Shown here piece by piece: positions 23,019 to 32,460 of a DNA stretch of 64,000 nucleotides. The stretch is taken from contig JAGBHC010000031.1 in assembly GCA_017935625.1 (NCBI GenBank), positions 102,946 through 166,945 of the forward strand. Reading direction: 5' to 3'. Position 1 is the stretch's first letter, and each line of letters opens with the position of its first letter. The DNA is from Rikenellaceae bacterium. Lineage in GTDB: Bacteria; Bacteroidota; Bacteroidia; Bacteroidales; Rikenellaceae. The translations under genes were made by a program, and so were the position numbers. Under the pieces are notes generated by a model. It had not been told where the DNA came from and made no database searches. It saw only the letters and a program-made list of their open reading frames with translations.

Positions 23019-24373
23019 AATTCGTAGCGTTTGATTTTGTTGTAAAGCGTCTGGCGGGTGATGCCCAGCTGGGAGGCGACGGCCGAGAGGTTGCCGCGGT
23101 GGCGCTTCATGGCGTTTTCAATCATGGCGCGCTCCATCTGTTCGAGGGTGGTGAACTCGGCTTTGGGCGCGACCGGCGGCCGGGCGGCCGAAAGCATGAG
23201 CGCCGAGGCCGTGATGGCGCCTCCGTCGGAGAGGATGACCGCCTTCTCGACGGTGTGCTGCAATTCGCGGATGTTGCCCTGCCAGGGGTGCTCCTCCATG
23301 GCGCGGCAGGCTCCGCGGTCGAATCCGGGGATGGATTTGTGGTATTTGGCGGCATACTTGCGCAGAAACAGGCCGGCCAGCTCCTCGATGTCTTCGCGGC
23401 GTTCGCGCAAGGGGGGAATGTCGATGTGGATGGTATTGACGCGGTAGAGCAGGTCCTCGCGGAACTCGCTGCGGGCCACCATCTCGTGCAGGTTGCGGTT
23501 GGTGGCGCATATCAGGCGGATGTCCACGTCGATGGGGGTGTTGCTTCCCACCCGCACGATGCGGTTGTTCTGCAATGCGGCCAGCAGCTTGGCCTGCAGG
23601 TGGTAGGGCAGGTTGCCGATTTCGTCGAGGAAGAGCGTGCCGCCGTGCGCCACCTCGAACTTGCCGGCCCGGTCGCTGCGGGCGTCGGTGAAGGCTCCCT
23701 TGACGTGGCCGAAGAGCTCGCTTTCGAACAGGGTCTCGGCCACGGCTCCCATATCGACGCTCACGAGCAGCTCGTTGCGGCGCGGGGAGAGGTTGTGTAT
23801 CTCGCGGGCCATCATCTCCTTGCCGGTTCCGTTTTCGCCCGTGATGAGGATGTTGGCGTCGGTTACGGCCACCTTGTCGATGGTTTCGTGCAGGCGCTTC
23901 ATCACCTCGCTCCGGCCCCAGAACATGGGCGATTCGTTGATGAGCTCGCGCTTTATCTCCTTGAGGTGCTTCACCTCGCGGCGCGACTTGCGCAGGTTGA
24001 AGGCGTTCTGGAGCGAGGCAATCAGTTTCTCGTTGTCCCAGGGTTTGACCACGAAATCGGCCGCTCCCTCCTTGATGCCGCTCACGGCCAGTTCGATGTC
24101 GGCGTAGGCGGTGAAGAGCACCACCTGGATGTCGCTGTTTATCTGTTTAATCTGGCGCAGCCAGTAGAGTCCCTCGTTGCCGGTGTTGATGCCGGCCGAG
24201 AAGTTCATGTCGAGCAGCACCACGTCGATGCACTCTTCGCGCAGTTTGGTCACTATCTGGTTGGGCGACGGGAGCGTCACCACTTTGGCGAAGTAACGTC
24301 CCAGCAGCAGGCTTAGGGCCGAGACGATGCTGCGGTTGTCGTCCACGATGAGCAGGTTTCCCTCTTTGGTCAT
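23015..24373 (-). CDS. Sigma-54-dependent response regulator, NtrC family
   Basis: The chosen start (MTKEGNLLIVDDNRSIVSAL) gives 452 residues; the frame extends upstream to 24442 but the receiver domain begins here. Receiver: DD at 11-12, phospho-acceptor Asp55 in VVLLDMNF and VVKPWDN. The central AAA+ domain has Walker A GENGTGKE and the sigma-54 contact loop ELFGHVKGAFTDARSD, where GAFTDA replaces GAFTGA, a common natural variant. The C terminus is a Fis-type HTH (LSAVASQLGITRQTLYNKIK). It should activate RNA polymerase-sigma-54 at -24/-12 promoters such as 24531-24546. Confidence 0.95.
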   Translation of the reverse strand: MTKEGNLLIVDDNRSIVSALSLLLGRYFAKVVTLPSPNQIVTKLREECIDVVLLDMNFSAGINTGNEGLYWLRQIKQINSDIQVVLFTAYADIELAVSGIKEGAADFVVKPWDNEKLIASLQNAFNLRKSRREVKHLKEIKRELINESPMFWGRSEVMKRLHETIDKVAVTDANILITGENGTGKEMMAREIHNLSPRRNELLVSVDMGAVAETLFESELFGHVKGAFTDARSDRAGKFEVAHGGTLFLDEIGNLPYHLQAKLLAALQNNRIVRVGSNTPIDVDIRLICATNRNLHEMVARSEFREDLLYRVNTIHIDIPPLRERREDIEELAGLFLRKYAAKYHKSIPGFDRGACRAMEEHPWQGNIRELQHTVEKAVILSDGGAITASALMLSAARPPVAPKAEFTTLEQMERAMIENAMKRHRGNLSAVASQLGITRQTLYNKIKRYEL

Positions 24374-24412
24374 AGTCGTTTCGGTTTCGGGTGTGGTTGA
24401 AAGTTCCGGATT

Positions 24413-24443
24413 CAAAGGTATCGTTTTTTCGCGGATTGTCAAT
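24413..24443 (-). promoter_or_regulatory. Promoter of the two-component operon
   Basis: On the minus strand ATTG (24440-24443) and TACCTTTG (24413-24420) are 19 bases apart, 40 bases before the regulator's start codon. Confidence 0.5.
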
Positions 24444-24530
24444 AAAAATTACACCCGTGTCAAAAATTTTGACAACATTACCCCCCCCCGCTGTTTTGCA
24501 AGTTGTTGATTTATATGTTATTAATTGCGA

Positions 24531-24546
24531 TGGCACAGTTCTGGCA
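24531..24546 (+). promoter_or_regulatory. Sigma-54-type -24/-12 promoter before tolC
   Basis: TGGCAC at 24531-24536, five bases, then TGGCA at 24542-24546 gives the GG and GC dinucleotides the canonical 10 bases apart (consensus TGGCAC-N5-TTGCA). It lies 41 bases before the TolC start and beside the gene for a sigma-54 activator. A run of nine C (24481-24489) lies upstream. Confidence 0.7.
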
Positions 24547-24587
24547 CGAAAAAGAGGCAAAACGACAAAAAATAATAGACTTACGAT

Positions 24588-25919
24588 ATGAGACGCATTT
24601 TTCTGCTACCGATTTGCCTGGCGTTCGCCTGCGGGGCCATGGCCCAGACCGCTCCCATGACGCTCGACGAGTGCATGCGCTATGCCGTGGAGCACAGCAC
24701 GGCGGTCAATAAACAGCTCTTTACCAACGATACCTACCGGCAGGACGTGACCGAGGCGCTGGCTTCGCTCTTCCCGTCGGTCGATGCGCGGGTGAACACC
24801 TCCAACAACTACGGCCGAAGCATCGACCCCGAGACCAATGCCTACACCACCACCTCCACCTTCAGCAACGGCTACTCGGTGTCGGGCAGCATGCCGGTTT
24901 TCGCCGGTTTCTCCAACATCAACACCCTGCGCGCCGCGCGCGTGGGCCGGCTGATGGGCAAGCAGCAGCTGGAACAGGCCCGGGACGAAGTGTCGCTGGA
25001 GGTGATGCGGGCCTATTTCGACGTGGTCTATTACACCGACTGCGTGAAGATGGCCGCGGAGCAGGCCGCAGCCAGCCGCAGCAACTGGCAGAAGAACGTC
25101 AAGCTCGAGGAGCTCGGACTGAAGAGTGCGGCCGATGTGGCGCAGCTCGAATCGCAGGCCGCGGCCGACGAGTACCAGCTCGTGTCGCAGGAGAACAACC
25201 GCGATTTGGCGATGCTCACCCTGCGCAAGGCGATGAACTGGCCGGAGGACGAACCCCTGGAGGTCGATACGGAGGTGCGCATCGAGGTGGACCTCGCCGC
25301 GGAGCGCCCCTCGCTCGACGAACTGACGGAGTTCGCCGTGCGCAACAATCCCAAGATGGCCGCCTCCGACCTGCGGCTGCGCCAGAGCAAGATTCGCTAC
25401 TCCATCGCCCGCGGACGCTACACCCCTTCGGTGAGCGTGGGCGGAGGCTATTCGACCAGCTTCTTCAAGAACATGTCGAGCGACACGGTCTACCCCTCCT
25501 TCAAGGACCAGTTCAAGGACAACCGCAGCTACTACTTCTCGGCTTCGCTGAGCATCCCCATCTTCAGCGGTCTCTACCGCCGCACCGCCGTGCACCGCGC
25601 CCGCAACAACATGCGCATCGCCGAACAGGAGAACATCGAGACGGCGCGGACTCTGCGCAACGAAATCGCCCAGACGCTCCAGCAGGTGCAGGGCTACGGC
25701 AAACAGTACGTGCAGGCCGGCAAGAAGGTGAATGCCGCGCAGCTGGCCTATCGGGCGACCGAACACAAGTTCGAACAGGGCCTGGTGGACCCCATCGAGT
25801 TGCAGACCAGCGCCAACCTGCTGCTGCAGGCCAAGTCGGAGCGTCTGAACGCCCGGCTGCAGTACATCATCCAGAGCCGCATGGCGGACTACTACAACGG
25901 CCTGCCGCTGATAAGATGA
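24588..25919 (+). CDS. TolC-family outer membrane efflux channel
   Basis: The 443-residue protein has a signal peptide (MRRIFLLPICLAFACGAMAQ) and two OEP repeats with long helices, for example MTLDECMRYAVEHSTAVNKQ at the start and TLRNEIAQTLQQVQGYGKQY near the end. It would form the trimeric outer membrane exit duct. The Tyr/Ser-rich middle (SVGGGYSTSFFKNMSSDTVY) is a beta-barrel segment. It is the first gene of the efflux array, 57 bases before the adaptor gene. Confidence 0.95.
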   Translation: MRRIFLLPICLAFACGAMAQTAPMTLDECMRYAVEHSTAVNKQLFTNDTYRQDVTEALASLFPSVDARVNTSNNYGRSIDPETNAYTTTSTFSNGYSVSGSMPVFAGFSNINTLRAARVGRLMGKQQLEQARDEVSLEVMRAYFDVVYYTDCVKMAAEQAAASRSNWQKNVKLEELGLKSAADVAQLESQAAADEYQLVSQENNRDLAMLTLRKAMNWPEDEPLEVDTEVRIEVDLAAERPSLDELTEFAVRNNPKMAASDLRLRQSKIRYSIARGRYTPSVSVGGGYSTSFFKNMSSDTVYPSFKDQFKDNRSYYFSASLSIPIFSGLYRRTAVHRARNNMRIAEQENIETARTLRNEIAQTLQQVQGYGKQYVQAGKKVNAAQLAYRATEHKFEQGLVDPIELQTSANLLLQAKSERLNARLQYIIQSRMADYYNGLPLIR

Positions 25920-25976
25920 CCCTCTTGGGGGTTTCCGGAAGCGAATGAATTGAAGAAAAACAAAAAACGACATATT

Positions 25977-27230
25977 ATGGATATCAAGATTGAAAAGAAA
26001 AAAGGAATTTCCCAGAAGAAGAACCTTCCCTATCTGGCCGGCGGCGTATTTCTGCTCTTCGTGCTCTGGCTCGTGTTCCGCGACCATTCATCGACCCTGC
26101 GCGTGGATGCCCGCACCATCTCCGTCGCGGAGGTGAAACAGGGCGAGTTCAACGACTACGTGCGCGTGTCGGGACAGGTGCAGCCCATCACCACCGTGCA
26201 GCTCAGCCCGCTGGAGGGCGGCATCGTCGAGCAAATCGTGGTGGAGGAGGGCGCGACCGTCCGTCGGGGCGACGTGTTGGTGGTGCTCAGCAACAACAAC
26301 CTCAACCTCTCGATTCTCGACAGCGAGGCCCAGCTGGCCGAGAAGCAGAACTTCCTGCGCAACACCCAGGTGACCATGGAGCAGGAGAAGCTCAACCTGC
26401 GTCAGGAGAAGCTGCAGCTCGACCTCGACGTGCAGCGCAAGCTGCGCAAGTTCCAGCAGAACGAGGAGCTCTACCGCAGCAAACTCATCGCCCGCGAAGA
26501 GTGGCTCGAGTCGAAGGAGGACTACGAGCTGGCCGAGCGCAAGCGCACGCTGGTGATGGAGCGCCAGGTGCAGGACTCGATTTACCGTTCGGTGCAGGTC
26601 GAGCAGCTCGAGGAGAGCCTCGACAACATGCGCCGCAACATGCTGCTCATCCGCCAGCGCATCGACAACCTGCACATCAAGTCGCCCATCGACGGCGAAC
26701 TGGGCCAGCTGGACGTGGTGCTGGGCCAGTCGATAGCCACCGGCACCAAGATAGGCCAAATCAACGACCTGTCGAACTACAAGATAGAGGCCCAGATAGA
26801 CGAGCACAACATCGACCGGGTGCGTGCGGGCCTGGAGGCGAGCTTCGAGCGTCAGGGCCAGACCTTCACCTCGGTGGTGCGCAAGGTCTATCCCGAGGTG
26901 CGCAACGGACAGTTCAAGGCCGATTTCAACTTCACCGGCGAACGTCCCGACAACATCCGCACCGGACAGACCTACTACCTCAACCTCCAGCTCGGACAGC
27001 CGACCGACGCGGTCATCATTCCCCGCGGCTCGTTCTACCAGAGCACCGGCGGCAACTGGATATACGTGGTCTCGGAGGATGGCGGCAAGGCCTACAAGCG
27101 TTCGATTCGCATCGGCCGCCAGAATCCGCAGTATTACGAGGTGACCGAGGGACTGACCCCCGGCGAGCGGGTCATCGTATCGGGATACGAGAATTACGGC
27201 GACAACGACGCATTGATACTCAACAAATGA
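25977..27230 (+). CDS. HlyD/AcrA-type membrane fusion protein
   Basis: The start at 25977 (MDIKIEKKKGISQKKNLPYL) gives 417 residues; an ATG at 25950 is also in frame. One N-terminal membrane segment (GGVFLLFVLWLVF) is followed by a lipoyl half (VSGQVQPITTVQLSPLEGGI and VEEGATVRRGDVLVVLSN), a long coiled-coil hairpin (residues ~105-225), the second lipoyl half (IKSPIDGELGQLDVVLGQSI) and beta-barrel and proximal domains. It links inner membrane ABC permeases to TolC. It is co-transcribed with tolC. Confidence 0.94.
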   Translation: MDIKIEKKKGISQKKNLPYLAGGVFLLFVLWLVFRDHSSTLRVDARTISVAEVKQGEFNDYVRVSGQVQPITTVQLSPLEGGIVEQIVVEEGATVRRGDVLVVLSNNNLNLSILDSEAQLAEKQNFLRNTQVTMEQEKLNLRQEKLQLDLDVQRKLRKFQQNEELYRSKLIAREEWLESKEDYELAERKRTLVMERQVQDSIYRSVQVEQLEESLDNMRRNMLLIRQRIDNLHIKSPIDGELGQLDVVLGQSIATGTKIGQINDLSNYKIEAQIDEHNIDRVRAGLEASFERQGQTFTSVVRKVYPEVRNGQFKADFNFTGERPDNIRTGQTYYLNLQLGQPTDAVIIPRGSFYQSTGGNWIYVVSEDGGKAYKRSIRIGRQNPQYYEVTEGLTPGERVIVSGYENYGDNDALILNK

Positions 27231-27276
27231 CCGGCGGAAGGAGAATCCTCTTCCGCCGACTGAAAAACGATGGAAT

Positions 27277-29673
27277 ATGTTCAACAGTTTTATAACCCTG
27301 CTTAAAAAATACAAGACTGCCACGCTGCTCAATGTGGTGGGACTGGCCATAGCTTTCGCGTCGGCCTATCTCATGCTGGTGCAGGTCACCTTCGACCTCT
27401 CCTACAACAAACGGGTGCCGGATGCCGACCGCATCTACCGGCTGGAGTATCCCAGCTGGTATAACGAGGGCCGTTACGGCATGTACTGGAACCGTCAGCT
27501 GCCCGCGTCGTTTTTCGAGAACGAACCGCAGGTGGAGGCGTGGGGAGCCATCAAGTCGTACAGCTCCGCGTACAAGAATCTCTCCCTGAAGCGCGACGGC
27601 GAGGTGACCAACCTCGCGCTGCGTCTGAGCGCCTCCTCGCGCGGCGGACTCGATGTGTTCGGAATGCGTGCGGCGGCCGGCTCGCTCGACGACTTCGTGA
27701 CGGAGAACGACGTGGTGGTGAGCCTTTCGGCGGCCCGCCGTTTCGGAATCGAGGTGGGCGACATGCTCTACGTGGGCAAGAACGCCGAATCCGACGCCGC
27801 CACCGTGCGGGTGGTGGCCCTCTTCGAAGATTTCCCTTCGGCCAGCGACATCGGCTCCGTCGATGCCTTCGGCGGCTTGGAACCCATAGAGAAATCCTAT
27901 GAGGGCGAGTGGAACCACACGCACTACCTGCGGCTCGCTCCGGGCGTGGATGCCGGCGAATTCGCCCGCAGCAAGGCCGAGAACCTGCGCGAGACCTGGA
28001 AAAAACAGGGAATGGGCGACGAGAGCATCGAGCGCAACATGAAGCGTGTCGCACCCCACCTCACGGCGCTGGGCGACACCTACTTCACCCGCAACGTCGA
28101 TGGATACGACGGCCTGGTGGGCAACCGCAGCACGACCTACACCCTGCTGGGCATCGCGATTCTCATCGTGGTCATCGCGCTCATCAATTTCGTCAATTTC
28201 TTCATGGCGCTGGTGCCGGTGCGCATCCGTGCGGTCAATACGCGCAAGATTTTCGGCGCTTCGCGCTGGAGGCTGGCCCGCGGTTTTCTGGCCGAGACGT
28301 CGCTGATGATAGCGGTCGCGCTGGCGGTGGCCGCTGCGGCGGTGGCCGTGGTTTCCGACGCGGGGCTGTCGCAGTACATCTCCACGAGCACCGCTTTCGG
28401 CGACAATGCGGCGCTGTGCGTGTCGATGGTGGCGGCGGCGCTGGTCGCAGGCGTGGCGGTGAGCATCTATCCCACCTTTTACATCACCTCCTTCTCGCCG
28501 GCCTTCGTCATCAAGGGGTCGTTCCAGGCCTCCCGGTCGGGGCGTCTGCTCAGGTATATGCTGGTGGGCGTGCAGTATGTGATTTCCATTTCGCTCATCG
28601 TGACGGCTCTCTTCATCCGGGGACAGCACCGTTTCATGATGGAGTACGACATGGGGTTCGATAACGAGTGCCTGCTGACGGTCGATGTCTCGGGCATCGC
28701 CGACCAGAGTTACGAGCGCCGCGACGCTTTCAGCGACCGGCTCAAATCCGATTCCCGCATCCGGGATGTGGCCTATGCCGGGGGCGACCTGGTGGCGCTG
28801 AGCCGCATGGGCTGGAGCCGCGGGTTCAAAGGCGAACAGATATCCTTCCAGTGTTACGTCGTGTCGTGGAACTTCCTGCGGGTGCTGGGCATCGAAATGG
28901 CCGATGGCCGCGATTTCCTCCCCTCGGACGAGCTGCGCGAGAACGGCACCTTCATCTTCAACGAACGGGCCCGCGACGATTTCGATATCGAGCTCTCCGA
29001 CAAGGTGCCGGGACATGCCGGGGCGACCGACGTGGCCGGATTTTGCAGGAATTTCAATTTCAAACCGCTGCAGTACGAGGTCGAACCCTTCGCATTCTAC
29101 ATCTACGGCAGGGACTACTGGTGGCTTCCGGCCCAGGCCTATATCCGTGTGAAGGCCGGAGCCGACATCGCCTCGGTGACGGCCTACATCGAACGGACGG
29201 TGACGGAGTTTCTGCCCACCGTGGACCACGACAACCTGCGGGTGGAGTTCTACGACGCCCGGCTGGCCCGGCAGTACGAGAAGGAGGAGCGTCTCTCCAC
29301 GCTGGTGACCCTCTTCTCGGTCCTTTCGATTGTCATCTCGCTGATGGGCGTCTTCGGACTGGTGATGTTCGAGACCCAGTACCGCCGCAAGGAGATAGGC
29401 ATCCGCCGCGTGAACGGCGCCTCGGTGCGCGAGATACTGGCCATGTTCAACCGCAAGTTCGTGGTCATCGTCTCGGTGTGCACGGTCCTCGCCCTGCCGG
29501 TGAGCTACTTCTTCGTGGACCGCTATCTGAGCGGATTCGCCTACCGCATGGCCATGCGCTGGTGGATATTCGCCGTGGCGGTGGCCGTGGTGTTCCTCAT
29601 TACGGTGGTGACGGTCACCGTGCGCAGCTGGCGGGCGTCGAACGAGAATCCCTCGAATGCCATTCAACGATAA
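27277..29673 (+). CDS. FtsX/MacB-type ABC permease 1 (type A)
   Basis: The 798-residue permease begins with a membrane helix (TATLLNVVGLAIAFASAYLM), then a MacB_PCD-like periplasmic domain (~40-280), three helices (~285-430, with INFVNFFMALVPVRIRAVNT and RKIFGASRWR), a second periplasmic domain and three C-terminal helices with YRRKEIGIRRVNGASVREIL. There is no ATPase domain. The substrate is unknown; such permeases move lipoproteins, peptides or antibiotics between periplasm and TolC. It belongs to the same subtype as permeases 3 and 5. Confidence 0.93.
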   Translation: MFNSFITLLKKYKTATLLNVVGLAIAFASAYLMLVQVTFDLSYNKRVPDADRIYRLEYPSWYNEGRYGMYWNRQLPASFFENEPQVEAWGAIKSYSSAYKNLSLKRDGEVTNLALRLSASSRGGLDVFGMRAAAGSLDDFVTENDVVVSLSAARRFGIEVGDMLYVGKNAESDAATVRVVALFEDFPSASDIGSVDAFGGLEPIEKSYEGEWNHTHYLRLAPGVDAGEFARSKAENLRETWKKQGMGDESIERNMKRVAPHLTALGDTYFTRNVDGYDGLVGNRSTTYTLLGIAILIVVIALINFVNFFMALVPVRIRAVNTRKIFGASRWRLARGFLAETSLMIAVALAVAAAAVAVVSDAGLSQYISTSTAFGDNAALCVSMVAAALVAGVAVSIYPTFYITSFSPAFVIKGSFQASRSGRLLRYMLVGVQYVISISLIVTALFIRGQHRFMMEYDMGFDNECLLTVDVSGIADQSYERRDAFSDRLKSDSRIRDVAYAGGDLVALSRMGWSRGFKGEQISFQCYVVSWNFLRVLGIEMADGRDFLPSDELRENGTFIFNERARDDFDIELSDKVPGHAGATDVAGFCRNFNFKPLQYEVEPFAFYIYGRDYWWLPAQAYIRVKAGADIASVTAYIERTVTEFLPTVDHDNLRVEFYDARLARQYEKEERLSTLVTLFSVLSIVISLMGVFGLVMFETQYRRKEIGIRRVNGASVREILAMFNRKFVVIVSVCTVLALPVSYFFVDRYLSGFAYRMAMRWWIFAVAVAVVFLITVVTVTVRSWRASNENPSNAIQR

Positions 29674-29712
29674 GCAGACACACTTCATCAAAAAAAGTTT
29701 TTCATAGTGTAA

Positions 29713-29761
29713 CGTCGCCGGTATCTCCTTCGTCTAAAAGGAGAAGGAGACCGGCATTTTT
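29713..29761 (+). terminator. Terminator or attenuator between permeases 1 and 2
   Basis: A long imperfect hairpin (about 29715-29728 with 29741-29755) is followed by five T. It lies in a 185-base gap and could lower expression of downstream genes. Confidence 0.7.
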
Positions 29762-29858
29762 CGGGAACCGGTCCGCCGGACGGCGCGGAGCCTCCGGCGG
29801 AGACCTCCCGCGGCTTTTTTTCGTGAAGGAGATGATAAGAGAATAAAACAGAACTGTT

Positions 29859-32213
29859 ATGACAAAAATTTTTCACCTGCGCTCGTTCCTCAAGTTTCTG
29901 GGGCGTAACAAACTCTACACGGCCATCAATGTTTTCGGACTGTCGCTGTCGCTGATGTTCGTCATCCTGATTGCCGACTACACCGTACGCCAGTTCTCCA
30001 CCGACCGGCAGCATGTCCACGGCGACCGCATCGCGGTGCTGGCCAACGAGGAGATAGCGGGCACGGCCTACAAAATCGCCAACCGCCTGCTGAGCCGCTA
30101 TCCCGAGATAGAGAAGACCTGCGGAACGGCTTTCCAGAAGACCAACATCCAGGTGGGCGAACAGAAATTCTCGCCCAAGATACTCTTCGCCGACACGACC
30201 TTCTTCGACATGTTCTCCTTCAGGCTGACGGAGGGCGACCGCCGCGAGGCTCTCGGTTCGCGCGACAACGTGATTGTGACCGCCTCGTTCGCCCGCAACC
30301 TGTTCGGCACGCGGAATCCGGTCGGACAGACCGTGCGGTTCACCTCTTTCAAAGAGCCGAAGGAGATGATTGTGAGCGCCGTGGTGGAGGATTTCGACAA
30401 CTCGGTTTTCCCCGAGGACATCGACATGGTGATGCGCATGGAGAATGTGGGGGACTACAACTCCAGCATGGTGAGCGACAACCTGAACAACGCCGGCAGC
30501 TGCTATCTGTTCATCATGAACAAGCCGGGTACCGACCTCAGCCGCAAGACCGACGACATGAAGGAGTACTTCAAGGAGTTCTTCTGGCCCTACGCGTTCA
30601 ACTCCTGGAAGGAGGTGCGCCTGATTCCGCTGCGCGAACTCTATTTCGCCCCCAACAACCGGGGTGAGCTGAGCCACGGGTCGAAGAGTTTCGTGGCGAT
30701 TCTCGTCTCCGTGGGACTGGCCATCCTCTTCTTCGCCGTGGTGAACTACATCAACCTGTCGGTGGCGCAGGCCGGATTCCGGGCCAAGGAGATGGCTACG
30801 CGCCGGCTGCTGGGCTCCTCGCGCGGCGAGCTGTTCCTGCGGCTGATTATCGAATCGACCCTGGTGTGTGCGGTGGCTTTCGTGGCGGGACTGCTGCTGG
30901 CCGTGATGGCGGAGCCGTGGGCCAACGACCTGCTTCACAGTAATATGAACATTGTCAAGGATATCGACGGCCGGGCCCTGGCGGCTGCCGTGGCGCTGCT
31001 GGTGCTGCTGGGAGTGGTGTCGGGCGCGGCGCCGGCGTCGGTCATCTCCAACTTCCAGCCCATCGACGTGGTGAAGGGAACCTTCCGGCGCCGGACGAGC
31101 ATGGTGTACAGCAAGGTGCTCATCGTCATACAGAATGTGGTCACCGTCGTGCTCATCGCCTGCTCGCTGGTCATCGCGGCGCAGATTCGCCATCTGATGC
31201 GGGCTCCGCTGGGATTCAACACGCAGGATATTCTGGAAATCGAGACCGACCAGTTCCGCGGCTACGGCCAGATTCAGACTTTCCGCGACCGGCTGCTCGG
31301 GCTGCCCTACGTCGAGAAGGTGGGCATGTCGCAGGGTACGCCCCTGGGCGGCAGCAACAACAACACCATCTCCTACGGACCCGACCGCATGATTAGCTTC
31401 CAGCAGTTCGTGGGCGACTCGACCTTCTTCGATATCTACGGAATGCACGTGAAGCGCGACAACCGGCTGGCCGAGGCGAGCTGGTTCTTCAACGAGGCCG
31501 CCTTCCGGCAGGCCGACCTGCCCGAAGACTCTCCCGTGCTGAAGCTGGGGGCCGACTACGACGAGGTCTATACCGTGGGCGGCGTCTACCGGGACTTCCG
31601 CATCGGCTCCATCCTGCAGGACCAGTCGGCGGCCATGATTCGCAACGTGCTCAATTTCGACCTCTGCTACAAGAGCTACTATCCGTGGTCGATAAGCGTC
31701 AAGACCACCGGCGACATGACCGCCGCCTACGAGGGCATCCGGGCCGTGGCCGAGGAGGTGTCGGGCGGCGAGGAGTTCCGGGGCAGATATGTCGAGCAGA
31801 TGATATACAACCAGTTCGAACAGGAGCGGCGGATGGCGCAGATAGTGGGCATCTTCACCCTCATCGCCATCGTCATCTCGATGCTGGGCCTGCTGGCCAT
31901 GTCCACCTACTTCATCCAGCAGCGGTCGATGGAAATCGCCGTGCGCAAGGTGTTCGGCTCGACCAGCGGCGAGGTGCTCTCGCGTCTGATGGGCAACTTC
32001 CTGCGCCAGGTGCTCGTCGCACTGGTCATCGCCGTGCCGCTGACATGGTACATCGGCAGCTGGTGGCTCGGCCACTACGTCTACCGCATCTCGCTCTCGC
32101 CGCTCTTCTTCCTCGCGGCCGGAGCCTTCTCGGTGCTGGTGGCGCTGGCGACGGTGTTCTGGCAGAGCCGCAGGGCGGCCAACACCAATCCCGTGGTCTC
32201 CATCAAGCGGTAG
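29859..32213 (+). CDS. FtsX/MacB-type ABC permease 2 (type B)
   Basis: The 784-residue protein has the same layout as permease 1: an N-terminal helix (LYTAINVFGLSLSLMFVILI), a periplasmic domain (~40-270), three helices near 275-420 (AVVNYINLSVAQAGFRAKEM), a second periplasmic domain and three C-terminal helices. The C-terminal signature is different: YFIQQRSMEIAVRKVFGSTS. It is more diverged from 1, 3 and 5 than these are from one another. It could pair with a type A permease as a heterodimer (inference). Confidence 0.92.
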   Translation: MTKIFHLRSFLKFLGRNKLYTAINVFGLSLSLMFVILIADYTVRQFSTDRQHVHGDRIAVLANEEIAGTAYKIANRLLSRYPEIEKTCGTAFQKTNIQVGEQKFSPKILFADTTFFDMFSFRLTEGDRREALGSRDNVIVTASFARNLFGTRNPVGQTVRFTSFKEPKEMIVSAVVEDFDNSVFPEDIDMVMRMENVGDYNSSMVSDNLNNAGSCYLFIMNKPGTDLSRKTDDMKEYFKEFFWPYAFNSWKEVRLIPLRELYFAPNNRGELSHGSKSFVAILVSVGLAILFFAVVNYINLSVAQAGFRAKEMATRRLLGSSRGELFLRLIIESTLVCAVAFVAGLLLAVMAEPWANDLLHSNMNIVKDIDGRALAAAVALLVLLGVVSGAAPASVISNFQPIDVVKGTFRRRTSMVYSKVLIVIQNVVTVVLIACSLVIAAQIRHLMRAPLGFNTQDILEIETDQFRGYGQIQTFRDRLLGLPYVEKVGMSQGTPLGGSNNNTISYGPDRMISFQQFVGDSTFFDIYGMHVKRDNRLAEASWFFNEAAFRQADLPEDSPVLKLGADYDEVYTVGGVYRDFRIGSILQDQSAAMIRNVLNFDLCYKSYYPWSISVKTTGDMTAAYEGIRAVAEEVSGGEEFRGRYVEQMIYNQFEQERRMAQIVGIFTLIAIVISMLGLLAMSTYFIQQRSMEIAVRKVFGSTSGEVLSRLMGNFLRQVLVALVIAVPLTWYIGSWWLGHYVYRISLSPLFFLAAGAFSVLVALATVFWQSRRAANTNPVVSIKR

Positions 32214-32244
32214 CGGATGCGTGACGCGCCCCCGGCTTGGGGCT

Positions 32245-32280
32245 GTAAAGAAAATAGACGGCACCGTCTATTTTCTTTAC
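32245..32280 (+). terminator. Perfect 17-bp palindrome after permease 2
   Basis: Arms 32245-32261 and 32264-32280 are exact reverse complements with a 2-base loop, AT-rich toward the base and T-rich in the right arm. It is probably a terminator or attenuator; there is no T run after it. A run of ten G follows at 32298-32307. Confidence 0.6.
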
Positions 32281-32460
32281 ACTCCGGCGGAATTTGCGGG
32301 GGGGGGGTAATATATTGATATATAACACATTAAATGAATTGGCACGGATGTGGTGCCTGAAATCCCGTGTCGGCCCGGCGCAGAAAACCCTGTGCGGGAA
32401 TCGAATGGAAGGAGAGATGCCGGCAATCGCTCCGAAAGAAAAACTACAACAAAAACGGAT

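Noticed and set aside
23015..24373. Loss of sigma-54 contact because GAFTGA reads GAFTDA
   Set aside because: GAFTDA is a frequent natural variant in functional activators of this family.
32340..32356. A third sigma-54 promoter before permease 3
   Set aside because: TGGCAC is present but the -12 GC is not at the required spacing (GG to GC is 12 instead of 10 bases), so it was not listed.
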